Assembly: GCF_000724545.1 (NCBI RefSeq)
Contig: NZ_JHBV01000010.1
Span: 1-57,415, forward strand
DNA from: Aureispira sp. CCB-QB1
GTDB lineage: Bacteria; Bacteroidota; Bacteroidia; Chitinophagales; Saprospiraceae
DNA length: 57,415 nucleotides
Direction of reading: 5' to 3'
The notes under the pieces were generated by a model that saw only the letters and a program-made list of their open reading frames with translations, was not told where the DNA came from and ran no database searches. The position numbers and the translations under genes were made by a program. This document shows, piece after piece, positions 44,401 to 53,673 of this stretch. Numbering within the stretch: position 1 is the stretch's first letter; each line of letters opens with the position of its first letter.

Positions 44401-46536
44401 CTATTTTTGAACCCGTTCGCCAGGATGATAAATTTCTTTGGCAGTTTTTAGAATTTCTTCCTTATTTAAGGTCATTTTTTTTAATTGTCGATTGACATAC
44501 ATTTCCATTTGATCTGTATAATGTGGGCTTTCTGGACGATTAGAGCTACCAAAACAATTAATGGTTTCTAGTGCAGCAACACCATTGTCATCGTATTGAG
44601 CGATGAGAATGTACGATTCACCAGAATAAGTGCGCAATTTCCCCTTTTCTTTTTTATCACGAGTATATGCCATGGCAGCGATATTCTCAGGCATTCCAGA
44701 ACTAGGAAAAGAAAGATCACTACCTTTTTCGCGTCTATGAATATGCATTTTGCCAAAAGGAACTTTGATTGTTCCATAATATTTGAGAACATATTTTTTA
44801 GCTTTTCGTAGGGCATTAACAAATACTTCTTCAGGAAGTGTATTGGCGTCTAATAATGCAGAACGATTGGCTAATTCATCAATAATATAAGTAAAAGCAA
44901 CAGAAAATACAGCGGCGTTTTCGTCTTCTTTGTCGGTAGAGCGGTCCCAATTCTTTACCAAATCTAAGACATCCGCCAAATCAGGGTATTTATTAGGATC
45001 TAAATTAGGTAGAATATCTATATTCTCAATATTGTAAGTATAAAACGTATTTTGAGCATACTGAATATCAAACTTTATTTTTTTAAACTCTTCATAGGTC
45101 ATTTTTCGATCTCCAATAGAGTCCATGATTTCCATAAAACGGATAGAGCGATTGGTTTCTTTTTCTAAGTATCCCATTAACTCATTGGGATAATCACTAG
45201 CGTTGATATTCTCTCCTGCTTTCGTAGCCGTAAAGGGCGTATTATTAGAGTTGAAAATATACCCAGAGGCAGGATTAAGCAGCTGAGGCAGCTCTTCCAT
45301 TTTATAAAATGTCGGTTGCCAAACATTTTCAGACGTATCTCCACGCATAACACCATGCCAATTGTAACCTATTGCTCTATTGTTGGGAATCAGTCCATTG
45401 CAGAAATTATAAATATTATCCTCTTTATCGGCATAGACCACATTAAAGCAAGGTATTTGTTGCATTTGTAGCGCTGTTTTGAACTCTTCAAAATTGTTAG
45501 CTTTACCCATTTTATACCATTGTTCGGCAGCTGCAATATGTTTGTTTGCAGAAAAGCGCAAGGCATAATAACCATGCTTGTTTTTCATCGCCATACCATG
45601 TTTGGACTTATAAAAAGTTAAGGTGACAGGAAACTTAATGCCAATAACATTGACTTTTATTTTCATTTTCTTGACCTCTAATTTTTCCCATTTCCCATCG
45701 TACCAATAGGTCAGTTTCTTTTTGGGATGCATTTTTAATTTGTAAACATCTGTCATGTCTGGATGATTAACCGTATGTGTCCAACCAAGATTTTTATTGG
45801 TTCCAACAAAAGGAGTCATACCCAAGGTAAATGTTCCTCCTAGCATGTTGTATCCTTCCTCGCTGTTAACATGCACTTCATACCATGCCAAAACGCCTTC
45901 TAAGGGTTGATGAGAATTGCTAACAAACACCGTTTTATTTTCTTGCATTCGTTTGCGACTGATAGAAAAACCATTGGAGCCAGTCGGTTGTGTAGCGTGT
46001 TTTTCATAATTGTGAATTTTGTTTTCAAAGATTTTCCCAATATCAAAAGCAGCACCTGTCATAATAATATTGCCCAGTAAGTAGCCCGTAACCACATCCT
46101 GTTCGTTGATAGGGAATAGTTTTTTTAATAACAATTCTTTGGGATGAGCCTTGGCGTAGTCGTTCATGCCTTGTGTGTAGGCACGAATAATCTTTTTGAA
46201 ATCGTCCGAAAAAGCAGTTTCATATTGTTCTTGGATAATAGTTTCTGCTTCGCACATAAACTGCATGACATCAAAAATTGCCCCGTCCTTGCCTAGAATT
46301 TCACCTGCACGCCTACGAGTGGCTGCATAAGCATGTTGAATCAATTCAAAGTTGTCTTCGCAGTGTGCCCAAGCCAAACCATAAATAACTTCAGCGTCCG
46401 TTTGGGCAAAAATATGAGGCACACCCCACACATCTCTAGCAATGGTAACATCTTGGGGGCGAATGGTGTTGTTTAACTGAGCCTGAAGGCTCGATAGGCA
46501 GATAGAGAGTAGAAGTGCAATGGTTGTTTTGTTCAT
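44401..46536 (-). CDS. Penicillin acylase family protein
   Basis: 711 residues from the ATG at 46536, which precedes a Sec signal peptide ending SLQAQ; an upstream extension is not used. This family of Ntn hydrolases cuts itself, and the new N-terminal Ser is the nucleophile: here TGSNGF, Ser187. The N-terminal part has RDVWGVPHIFAQTDAEVIYG and LAWAHCEDNFELIQ, and later motifs are NSHQPL and GWTHTVNHPDMTDVY, as in acyl-homoserine-lactone or penicillin acylases. Expected place: periplasm. It may cut N-acyl signals or antibiotic side chains, but the substrate cannot be read. It is divergent from the Clp-type gene. Confidence 0.92.
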   Translation of the reverse strand: MNKTTIALLLSICLSSLQAQLNNTIRPQDVTIARDVWGVPHIFAQTDAEVIYGLAWAHCEDNFELIQHAYAATRRRAGEILGKDGAIFDVMQFMCEAETIIQEQYETAFSDDFKKIIRAYTQGMNDYAKAHPKELLLKKLFPINEQDVVTGYLLGNIIMTGAAFDIGKIFENKIHNYEKHATQPTGSNGFSISRKRMQENKTVFVSNSHQPLEGVLAWYEVHVNSEEGYNMLGGTFTLGMTPFVGTNKNLGWTHTVNHPDMTDVYKLKMHPKKKLTYWYDGKWEKLEVKKMKIKVNVIGIKFPVTLTFYKSKHGMAMKNKHGYYALRFSANKHIAAAEQWYKMGKANNFEEFKTALQMQQIPCFNVVYADKEDNIYNFCNGLIPNNRAIGYNWHGVMRGDTSENVWQPTFYKMEELPQLLNPASGYIFNSNNTPFTATKAGENINASDYPNELMGYLEKETNRSIRFMEIMDSIGDRKMTYEEFKKIKFDIQYAQNTFYTYNIENIDILPNLDPNKYPDLADVLDLVKNWDRSTDKEDENAAVFSVAFTYIIDELANRSALLDANTLPEEVFVNALRKAKKYVLKYYGTIKVPFGKMHIHRREKGSDLSFPSSGMPENIAAMAYTRDKKEKGKLRTYSGESYILIAQYDDNGVAALETINCFGSSNRPESPHYTDQMEMYVNRQLKKMTLNKEEILKTAKEIYHPGERVQK

Positions 46537-46688
46537 TGATAAAGTGTGAATTTTAGTAATTAGATGGTTAATTGAGTAAGACAAAAATCTCTTTAAAGTA
46601 GTCAAAAAAAAGATTTTAACCAAGCAGTTAAGATTATTATTGTTAGAATAAAACTTCCTGATTTTTCCGATTCTTAATCAATCTTCAA

Positions 46689-46720
46689 TTTGCTTTTTAA
46701 TAATTACTTGCCTACTTTAG
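46689..46720 (+). promoter_or_regulatory. Promoter of the Clp-type gene
   Basis: TTTG (46689-46692), 20 bases, TACTTTAG (46713-46720), one mismatch to TTTG-N20-TAnnTTTG. The ATG is 28 bases downstream. Confidence 0.6.
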
Positions 46721-46747
46721 TGGACTTAAATTCACGAAGAAAATATC

Positions 46748-49006
46748 ATGGAAAAATTTGTTTATCCTTTATTATATTATCAACTATCAGAAAATAGAGT
46801 ACTAGGACTGTTAGTTGGAACACACCACCAGATTATAGATAAAGACATTAAACATGTCAAATCAAGTTTGACAACCCACTTAAAACGGTTGTATAAAAAA
46901 TACGACGACTATCCTTACACACCTTTTGAATCTTTTCGTCTAAAGACTTTTGAGGTAAAGGTGCGTCCTGTATATCGAGATAACAATCGTTCTTATCCTT
47001 CTAGCAAAGTACTTAAAGTGCCTGTAGACGCTGTTTTTGGACCGACTGATCAAGGCCATTTTTGCTGCTTTCTACCATTGCTCGGAGAGAGTTTTTATTA
47101 TTATGATAGCAAATTATTAGTATCGTTGGTACAGAATTTTGCGATGAACATTCTCAATAAAAAAACACCTGACGAGATATACCGTATGATTACAGGCTTG
47201 CGCCCAAATTTGGATGAAATTTCACTGCGTATTAATCTATATAGAGAATATAATTTTAGCAATGGTTGGAGTTTTACGGATAAATTTAAGGAGTTAGAAG
47301 CTATGGCAGAACGCTATCCGCAGTCTAAATCATTGCGAAAAAACATGGCGTCATTTCCTGAAGTAGCCTGGGAACTAGAAAGAGAAGTAGGGGAAGCGGT
47401 AGACAAAATAGTTAGTACTCGCTCCAATATTTTATTGGTTGGAAAACACGGAACGGGCAAAAGCTCTGTTTTGAGACAAGCGATGCGCAAGATTACTGCC
47501 AAATCTTCTAAGTTAGATTTGACTTTTTGGCAATTGATGGCGCAACGAATTACCGCACGAGCAAAATATTTGGGAGAGTGGCAACAAAATGTAGAAGAAT
47601 TATTGTACGAGTTAGAGTGTGCCAATGGTATTTTGTGGGTGGTGGATATGGTGCAGCTGTTGCAAACAGGAGGAGAAGGACCAGAAGATAGTGTCGCTGC
47701 ATTTTTGACCTCATTCTTACAAAACGGCAAATTGCAAATGGTAGGAGAAGTAACTCCCGCTCAATTAGAAAGCATGCGCCGAATGCTACCTGGGTTTGTA
47801 GAAAACTTTCAACTTATTGAATTAGAAGAATTGCCAGAACACAAGATTCAATCTATCTTGGATAAATTTGCCGATTACTGCCGACAGAATATGAAGGTAG
47901 AAATTGATAAAAAAGCCTTATCGGTTAGTTATCGATTGCTGTTGCGTTATTACCCTTATGAAAGTTTTCCTGGCAAAGGAGTGAAGTTTTTGAGTCAATG
48001 CATCAATCAAGCCTTGCAAGAGAATAGAAATCAGATTACTAAAAAAGAAGTGATTGATAATTTTATCAAGCAAACAGGAATGCCAGAACTTTTTTTGAGA
48101 GATGATTTGTTGTTGGATGACAAAGAATTGACAGCCTATTTCAAAAATCGAATCATTGGACAAGATACAGCGATTGAGTCGTTGGCAAATGTTGTAAAGA
48201 TTTTTAAAGCAGGATTGAACAGCCCTGCGAAACCTATTGCTACGATGATCTTTGCAGGTCCAACAGGAGTTGGAAAAACAGCATCGACAAAAGCCTTGGC
48301 AGAATATTTCTTTGGAAAAGGACAGAAAAAATCGCCCTTGGTACGCATTGACATGAGTGAGTTTCAGCACCCTGCGCAATTGGCTCGATTTATTGGAGGT
48401 GGTGGAGAAATTGGTAAGCTGGTTCAAGAGATTCGAGAACGCCCATTTTCGGTACTTTTATTGGACGAGATAGAGAAAGCAGATCCTTCGGTGTTTGATG
48501 CGCTATTAACTGTTTTGGATGAAGGTTTGTTGGTGGATGCCTATGGTCGTGTAACCAATTTTAGAAATACGATTATTATTATGACCTCTAATTTAGGGGC
48601 ATCCAACCGAGCTTCTGTAGGTTTTGGTCGAGAAGATACCACCAATTACGAATCGGCTATTGGCAAGTTTTTTAGACCTGAATTTGTGAATAGAATTGAC
48701 CATATTGTTACTTTTAACGCTTTAGAACAGGAGCATATTCGAGCGATTACACGTTTAGAATTAGAAGCCTTAAACAAACGAGAAGGAGTTGATAAACGTC
48801 AAGTTACTTTGTCTTTTACAGAACAGTTGGAGTCGCATCTGGCAGAAGTGGGGTTTGACAAACGCTATGGAGCAAGACCGTTGCAACGTGCTTTGGAGAA
48901 TGAAATTATAGCTCCTTTGGCAAAATGGTTGCTAGAACACCCCAACATAAAAGGGTGTGCCTTACGTTTAGACTTAGTAGATGGACAGTTGAAGATTGAA
49001 AGTTGA
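46748..49006 (+). CDS. Clp-type AAA+ ATPase with own N-terminal domain
   Basis: 752 residues. The second ATPase domain is a good ClpA/B-type: GPTGVGKT (504-511), VLLLDEIEKAD (Asp573-Glu574), MTSNLGA, and a C-terminal D2-small domain (FDKRYGARPLQRALEN). The first domain has GKHGTGKSS (232-240), but its Walker B reads ILWVVDMVQLL, with Met301 where Glu is needed, so its hydrolysis is probably lost. The N-terminal 200 residues are not the ClpN repeat and match no family I know; they may hold the substrate. There is no ClpP-binding loop in view. Expected role: unfolding or remodelling of specific proteins, as with ClpB or ClpV. Partner unknown. Confidence 0.9.
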   Translation: MEKFVYPLLYYQLSENRVLGLLVGTHHQIIDKDIKHVKSSLTTHLKRLYKKYDDYPYTPFESFRLKTFEVKVRPVYRDNNRSYPSSKVLKVPVDAVFGPTDQGHFCCFLPLLGESFYYYDSKLLVSLVQNFAMNILNKKTPDEIYRMITGLRPNLDEISLRINLYREYNFSNGWSFTDKFKELEAMAERYPQSKSLRKNMASFPEVAWELEREVGEAVDKIVSTRSNILLVGKHGTGKSSVLRQAMRKITAKSSKLDLTFWQLMAQRITARAKYLGEWQQNVEELLYELECANGILWVVDMVQLLQTGGEGPEDSVAAFLTSFLQNGKLQMVGEVTPAQLESMRRMLPGFVENFQLIELEELPEHKIQSILDKFADYCRQNMKVEIDKKALSVSYRLLLRYYPYESFPGKGVKFLSQCINQALQENRNQITKKEVIDNFIKQTGMPELFLRDDLLLDDKELTAYFKNRIIGQDTAIESLANVVKIFKAGLNSPAKPIATMIFAGPTGVGKTASTKALAEYFFGKGQKKSPLVRIDMSEFQHPAQLARFIGGGGEIGKLVQEIRERPFSVLLLDEIEKADPSVFDALLTVLDEGLLVDAYGRVTNFRNTIIIMTSNLGASNRASVGFGREDTTNYESAIGKFFRPEFVNRIDHIVTFNALEQEHIRAITRLELEALNKREGVDKRQVTLSFTEQLESHLAEVGFDKRYGARPLQRALENEIIAPLAKWLLEHPNIKGCALRLDLVDGQLKIES

Positions 49007-49065
49007 TGGCAAGAAATCTATCGAAAAGATAGAGCTAAACATTAGTACTAACTAAACAAAAGCGT

Positions 49066-52000
49066 ATTAAGACAAAAAAGCAAAGAACCGTTATTTATTG
49101 GACAGGTATTTTTTTATGTTTACAAACCTGTTCACTTTGGGCGCAGCAAGATAGCACTCAAAAAACGCCTCCTATTTCTAATTGGAGGAATATAACTATT
49201 GTTGCTAAAGATACCATTGTTTTAGATAGTCAAGTTGTATTTCCCAATTCGCTTTTGTTAAGAAATACTCAAAATCAGATTGTTTCCGATACCAGTTATC
49301 AAATAGAGGGCAATCAATTGATTTTTTTTAATCGACCAGAAGATAGCCTCTTTCAAGCTCGCTTTCGTGTCTTTCCTTATCCTATTACAGCAAAAAAACA
49401 ACACAAAGATGTTGCGTTGATTGGGAAAAATATTCAGCATGATGGTTTGATTGGAAATGGTTATACTTATAATCCTTTTGAAACGGGAGGGGATGCATTT
49501 AATTTTAGCGACTTAGATTATAGTGGTGTATTTGCTAGAGGAATTTCTTTGGGAAATAGTCAAGATTTGATTTTGAATTCTACGTTTAATTTGCAAGTAG
49601 CGGGCAAGCTAGGAGACATAGAAATCTTAGGCGCAATTACAGATAATAATGTGCCGTTGCAACCAGAAGGAAATACACAACAATTGGATGAGTTTGATCG
49701 AATTTTTATAGAATTCAAATACAAACGACAGCGACTAATTGCAGGAGATTATAACATAGAACGACCCAAGGGCAGTTATTTTATGAATTACTATCGCCGT
49801 TTGCAAGGAGGACAACTTTTTACAAATCTCAAAGTAGGAAAAGGTCGTTTAAAAACAGATGGAAGTTTTGCCGTATCCAAAGGTAAGTTTTCTAGAGATG
49901 TGTTTAATGGGGAAGAAGGCAATCAGGGACCTTATCGTTTGAAGGGGGCTAATGGAGAGCAGTTTATTATTATTGTTGCAGGAACCGAGCGCGTATATAT
50001 TGATGGTAAATTATTACAACGAGGGGCAGACAACGATTATGTGATTGATTATAACCTAGGTGAACTAACATTCACTCCTCAACAATTAATTACCAAAGAT
50101 AAGCGAATCCAAGTAGAGTTTAGTTACACAGATTTGACCTTTTTGAGAACCTTAGGTACTGCAAATGTTAGTTACGAAACTAAAAAAAGCACCGTTCGAT
50201 TTAATTTTTACTCTGAACAAGATGCCAAAGGTCAGACCATCGCAGAATCTTTGTCCGACTCTGCCAAAGCGGTGTTGCAGCGTATTGGAGACAATATAGA
50301 TCAAGCCTATGTTTCGGGCATTAGTATACCTGATCGAACGGGAGAAAACACTGGTACTATATTTTATAAATTGGTAGATACCATTGTCAACGGATTTCGT
50401 TATGAGGATGTACTTGTATTTTCCAATGATCCAGATTCTGCTATTTATACCGCTCGTTTTGCTATTATACAAGGAGGGGGAAATTATATCCGTACGCAAG
50501 GAGCTGCGAACGGTGTTGTTTATCAGTGGGTTGCTCCTGATCCTATTACCAATCGTCCTAGAGGAACACACGAACCCGTCCAATTGTTAACAACACCCAA
50601 ACAACGGCAATTGTACAATCTTGGGATGGATTACAAACTTGGAAATAATGGAGCAATTTCTGCGGATGTTGCATTGAGTAATGTAGACGAGAATACTTTT
50701 TCGGAAATAGGAAACGAAGACAACCAAGGAATTGCAGCGCGTTTGACCTACCAACACAAAGTTCCGATTTTTGGGAATAAAAAAAGTGCTTTGGATAGCT
50801 TAACCAGTGACAGCACTACCTCCAAACCGAATACTTTTTTGAAACTTAATGCACATTACGAGTTTTTAACAAAAGAATTTGAATTTATAGAACCGTATCG
50901 TCCACGAGAATTTTCTAGGGATTGGAATATTAATTTGACTGAACCAACACAAGAACATTTGTATAAAGCTAAATTGAGTTTAGAAGGTCAAAAGTGGGGA
51001 AGTGTCGCCTACCAATTTAGTGGCTTGAATAAAGATACTTTGTACAATGGCTATCAACATAATTTGAGTGTTAATACTCGATATAATGGCTTTCAAGTCG
51101 TTAGTAATAGTAGTTTGGTACAAAGTGAAACGCCTCTCGAACGCAGTGTTTTTATACGCCCAAGACTGGATGTGTCACAACGTTTTAAAAAGCTATTTAA
51201 TTGGAAAATAGGCGTCTATGGAGAACTAGAACAAAATAGCCGAATAGATGCTTATACAGATACCTTAAATCAAGGCAGCTTTTTTTATCATTTGTTTAAA
51301 GTCTATTCAGAACTACCTGCCAGCGAAAACCTTACCTTAAAAACACACTATATTCGCCGCTACGATTATACACCTCGGCGAGATGGTTTTTTGACCAATG
51401 CGATAGCCGATGATGTCAATCTAGCGGGAGAATGGACACAGACAGCGGCTTCTCAATTAAAGTGGAATTTGACGTATCGGAATTTGAGAATTCAAGACAG
51501 TACATTGACAACCCAAGAACCTAAAGAGACGTATTTGGGGCGTTTAGAGTATATTCTAAACATCAAAAAAGGATTTATTCGCTCTAATACAATTTATCAA
51601 TTAGGGTCTGGGCAGCAACAAAAAGTAGAATACAATTATGTCAAAGTAGATCAAGGACAAGGGACTTATATTTGGGTGGATCGAAATGGAGATGAGGTGC
51701 AGCAAGTGAATGAATTTGAACAAGCTCAGTTTCAAGATCAGGCAGATTACATTCGAGTAACCTTACTAACTGGGGCGTTTATTCGCACGAATAATGTACT
51801 CTTTAGTCAAAGCCTAACGATTCGCCCAAAACGACTGATTCAAGCCGCTCGAAAGAAAAAAGGCAAGGATTATAAACTGCCAATAGGACTAGATGTTTTG
51901 CAGCGTTTCTCGACAAGAAGTATTTTTAAAATTGATCGAAAAACATACGATGGAGCAAAGGGTGTTGTGGCGTTTAATCCCTTTCAACTCAATGTTGTTG

Positions 52001-52710
52001 ATACAGCGTTGGTGTCGGTTAGTTCTAGTATTAATAATAACATTTATTTTAATCGAACAGGAGTGTATAGTATTGAGTTTGGACAGCGGGACAGTAGAGG
52101 AAAAACGTTGCTAAGTACAGGTTTTGAAAGTAGAAATTTTACAGAGTATAGTTTGAACCAACGTCTGAACATAAAGCCAGGAAAAAGAAGGGCGGGAAAA
52201 AAGCCGTCTGCTGCTTTGAGGAACATTCGATTGCAGGCTTTACTAACGGGAACCTATGGTTTACAAGGCAATCGTTCAGAGTTTTTTCCAATACGAGATT
52301 ATGACATAGAGTTTTATGGCATAGAACCACAATTTACATTTTTATATCAAAAATCTTTTCGGGTAATTCTCAAGTATAAATACAATTACAAAAAGAATCG
52401 AATTAACGATCAAGAATTGGTTCAAAGCCATGATGTAACCACTGAAATTAGTTACAATCAAACGGCAAAAACAAATATAAAAGGAAGTTTTTCAATTGTT
52501 CAGATGGCTTTTGATGGCGACCCTACTTCTTCGGTTGGATATGCTATGACACAAGGTTTGCAAGCTGGTAGTAATTATTTGTGGAATATCTCGATTGCTC
52601 AAGCACTTTCCAAAAGTATTCAATTAACGGTGAGTTATGAAGGACGAAAAACGGGAGAAAGTGATAATGTGGTGCATGTAGGAAGGGCTGAGATTAGAGC
52701 TAATTTCTAG
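49066..52710 (+). CDS. Large outer-membrane protein without a standard start codon
   Basis: The frame is open from 49039. It encodes a convincing signal peptide (YWTGIFLCLQTCSLWAQQ, 49096-49149), yet has no ATG, GTG or TTG before it. An ATT at 49066 is the best start and gives 1214 residues; the first TTG (49255) would lose the signal. The mature protein holds the blocks FNFSDLDYSGVFARGISLGN, RLIAGDYNIERPKGSYFMNY and GPYRLKGANGEQFIIIVAGT, then DNDYVIDYNLGELTF, also seen in SprA-like and other large Bacteroidota surface proteins. Repeated amphipathic strands ending in Phe (EIRANF) suggest a beta barrel. I infer an outer-membrane barrel; its substrate is unknown. Confidence 0.8.
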   Translation: MKTKKQRTVIYWTGIFLCLQTCSLWAQQDSTQKTPPISNWRNITIVAKDTIVLDSQVVFPNSLLLRNTQNQIVSDTSYQIEGNQLIFFNRPEDSLFQARFRVFPYPITAKKQHKDVALIGKNIQHDGLIGNGYTYNPFETGGDAFNFSDLDYSGVFARGISLGNSQDLILNSTFNLQVAGKLGDIEILGAITDNNVPLQPEGNTQQLDEFDRIFIEFKYKRQRLIAGDYNIERPKGSYFMNYYRRLQGGQLFTNLKVGKGRLKTDGSFAVSKGKFSRDVFNGEEGNQGPYRLKGANGEQFIIIVAGTERVYIDGKLLQRGADNDYVIDYNLGELTFTPQQLITKDKRIQVEFSYTDLTFLRTLGTANVSYETKKSTVRFNFYSEQDAKGQTIAESLSDSAKAVLQRIGDNIDQAYVSGISIPDRTGENTGTIFYKLVDTIVNGFRYEDVLVFSNDPDSAIYTARFAIIQGGGNYIRTQGAANGVVYQWVAPDPITNRPRGTHEPVQLLTTPKQRQLYNLGMDYKLGNNGAISADVALSNVDENTFSEIGNEDNQGIAARLTYQHKVPIFGNKKSALDSLTSDSTTSKPNTFLKLNAHYEFLTKEFEFIEPYRPREFSRDWNINLTEPTQEHLYKAKLSLEGQKWGSVAYQFSGLNKDTLYNGYQHNLSVNTRYNGFQVVSNSSLVQSETPLERSVFIRPRLDVSQRFKKLFNWKIGVYGELEQNSRIDAYTDTLNQGSFFYHLFKVYSELPASENLTLKTHYIRRYDYTPRRDGFLTNAIADDVNLAGEWTQTAASQLKWNLTYRNLRIQDSTLTTQEPKETYLGRLEYILNIKKGFIRSNTIYQLGSGQQQKVEYNYVKVDQGQGTYIWVDRNGDEVQQVNEFEQAQFQDQADYIRVTLLTGAFIRTNNVLFSQSLTIRPKRLIQAARKKKGKDYKLPIGLDVLQRFSTRSIFKIDRKTYDGAKGVVAFNPFQLNVVDTALVSVSSSINNNIYFNRTGVYSIEFGQRDSRGKTLLSTGFESRNFTEYSLNQRLNIKPGKRRAGKKPSAALRNIRLQALLTGTYGLQGNRSEFFPIRDYDIEFYGIEPQFTFLYQKSFRVILKYKYNYKKNRINDQELVQSHDVTTEISYNQTAKTNIKGSFSIVQMAFDGDPTSSVGYAMTQGLQAGSNYLWNISIAQALSKSIQLTVSYEGRKTGESDNVVHVGRAEIRANF

Positions 52711-52730
52711 AAAAGAATATTTACAACCAA

Positions 52731-52752
52731 TAGTTAGCAGCGTAGCTAACTA
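52731..52752. repeat. Short hairpin related to the palindromic elements
   Basis: TAGTTAGC, a 6-base loop and GCTAACTA form a perfect 8-bp stem just after the outer-membrane protein gene. Its complement shares TAGTTAGCTNCGCTGCTA with the tandem units of element copy 2. It may be a partial element that serves as a terminator. Confidence 0.55.
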
Positions 52753-52899
52753 CTATACAACGATAAGAGTATTTTTTGAAATGCGTGACTTGACGTGGCA
52801 TTTTTTGATAACTTCAATGTATATTTGAAAAAATACGATGTTATATACTTTTAATACTTAGGAGTTCTAGGGACTATTAATCTTCTAATTTACCTTAAA

Positions 52900-53646
52900 A
52901 TGAAAGCTAAAACAATTGATGAAGTGATTGAAGCATTGGATTTGATTATTGAAGATGCTAAAAAAACAAATAATCCTAAGGGGTACTTTGCTGCGTTGTA
53001 TCGAAAAGTAACCAAACGAGTAAAAAAAGGTATTGCAGCTGGAGAATTTGAAGATGGAGAACGAATGGAGCGTTTGGACGTGTTGTTTGCCAATCGTTAT
53101 TTGAATGCTTATGATAACTATTTTGAAGGGCAAACAACAACTAAAAGCTGGACGGTTGCTTTTGATCATACCAAACAGTATTGGCCTATTGTATTGCAAC
53201 ATTTGCTATGGGGCATGAACGCCCATATTAACCTAGACTTAGGTATTGCAGCGGCAGCAGTAGCACCTGGCGACTCGATTCATAGCTTGAAAAAGGATTT
53301 TGATCGTATCAATGCATTGTTGGCTAGTTTAGTTGGCGAAGTAGAGCAAGAACTTTCTGAAATATGGCCGACCTTAAAATATATTCTTACCTTGTCCCAA
53401 AAAATAGATGACTTTCTGGTCAACTTTAGCATGAAAGCAGCCCGAGATGGTGCTTGGCGATTTGCCTTGAAATTAGCAGCAGCATCAGAAGAAGAACGTT
53501 GGAAATTGATAAAAGATAGAGACGAAACGATTAAGGAAATTGCCAACTGCGTAGATCCGCCAGGTTTTATTCCTCGATTGGTTTTTGCCTTAATAAGATT
53601 GGGAGAAAAAAGAGACATTGCTAAAGTTATAGAGATTTTGGAATAA
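52900..53646 (+). CDS. DUF5995 family protein
   Basis: 248 residues, all helical, cytoplasmic. The family pattern runs from the N-terminal IDEVIEALDLIIEDAKKTNN and PKGYFAALYRKVTKRVKKGI to the hallmark WPIVLQHLLWGMNAHINLDL, GIAAAAV and DFDRINALLASLV. His residues in HLLWGMNAHIN are a possible metal or substrate site. Function is not established. A partial promoter (TTTG-N18-TACTTTTA) may lie at 52824-52853. It is followed by the S41-like gene after 27 bases, so the two may share a transcript. Confidence 0.85.
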   Translation: MKAKTIDEVIEALDLIIEDAKKTNNPKGYFAALYRKVTKRVKKGIAAGEFEDGERMERLDVLFANRYLNAYDNYFEGQTTTKSWTVAFDHTKQYWPIVLQHLLWGMNAHINLDLGIAAAAVAPGDSIHSLKKDFDRINALLASLVGEVEQELSEIWPTLKYILTLSQKIDDFLVNFSMKAARDGAWRFALKLAAASEEERWKLIKDRDETIKEIANCVDPPGFIPRLVFALIRLGEKRDIAKVIEILE

Positions 53647-53673
53647 ATTTTATAAGTATAGAAGTATAAAAAC

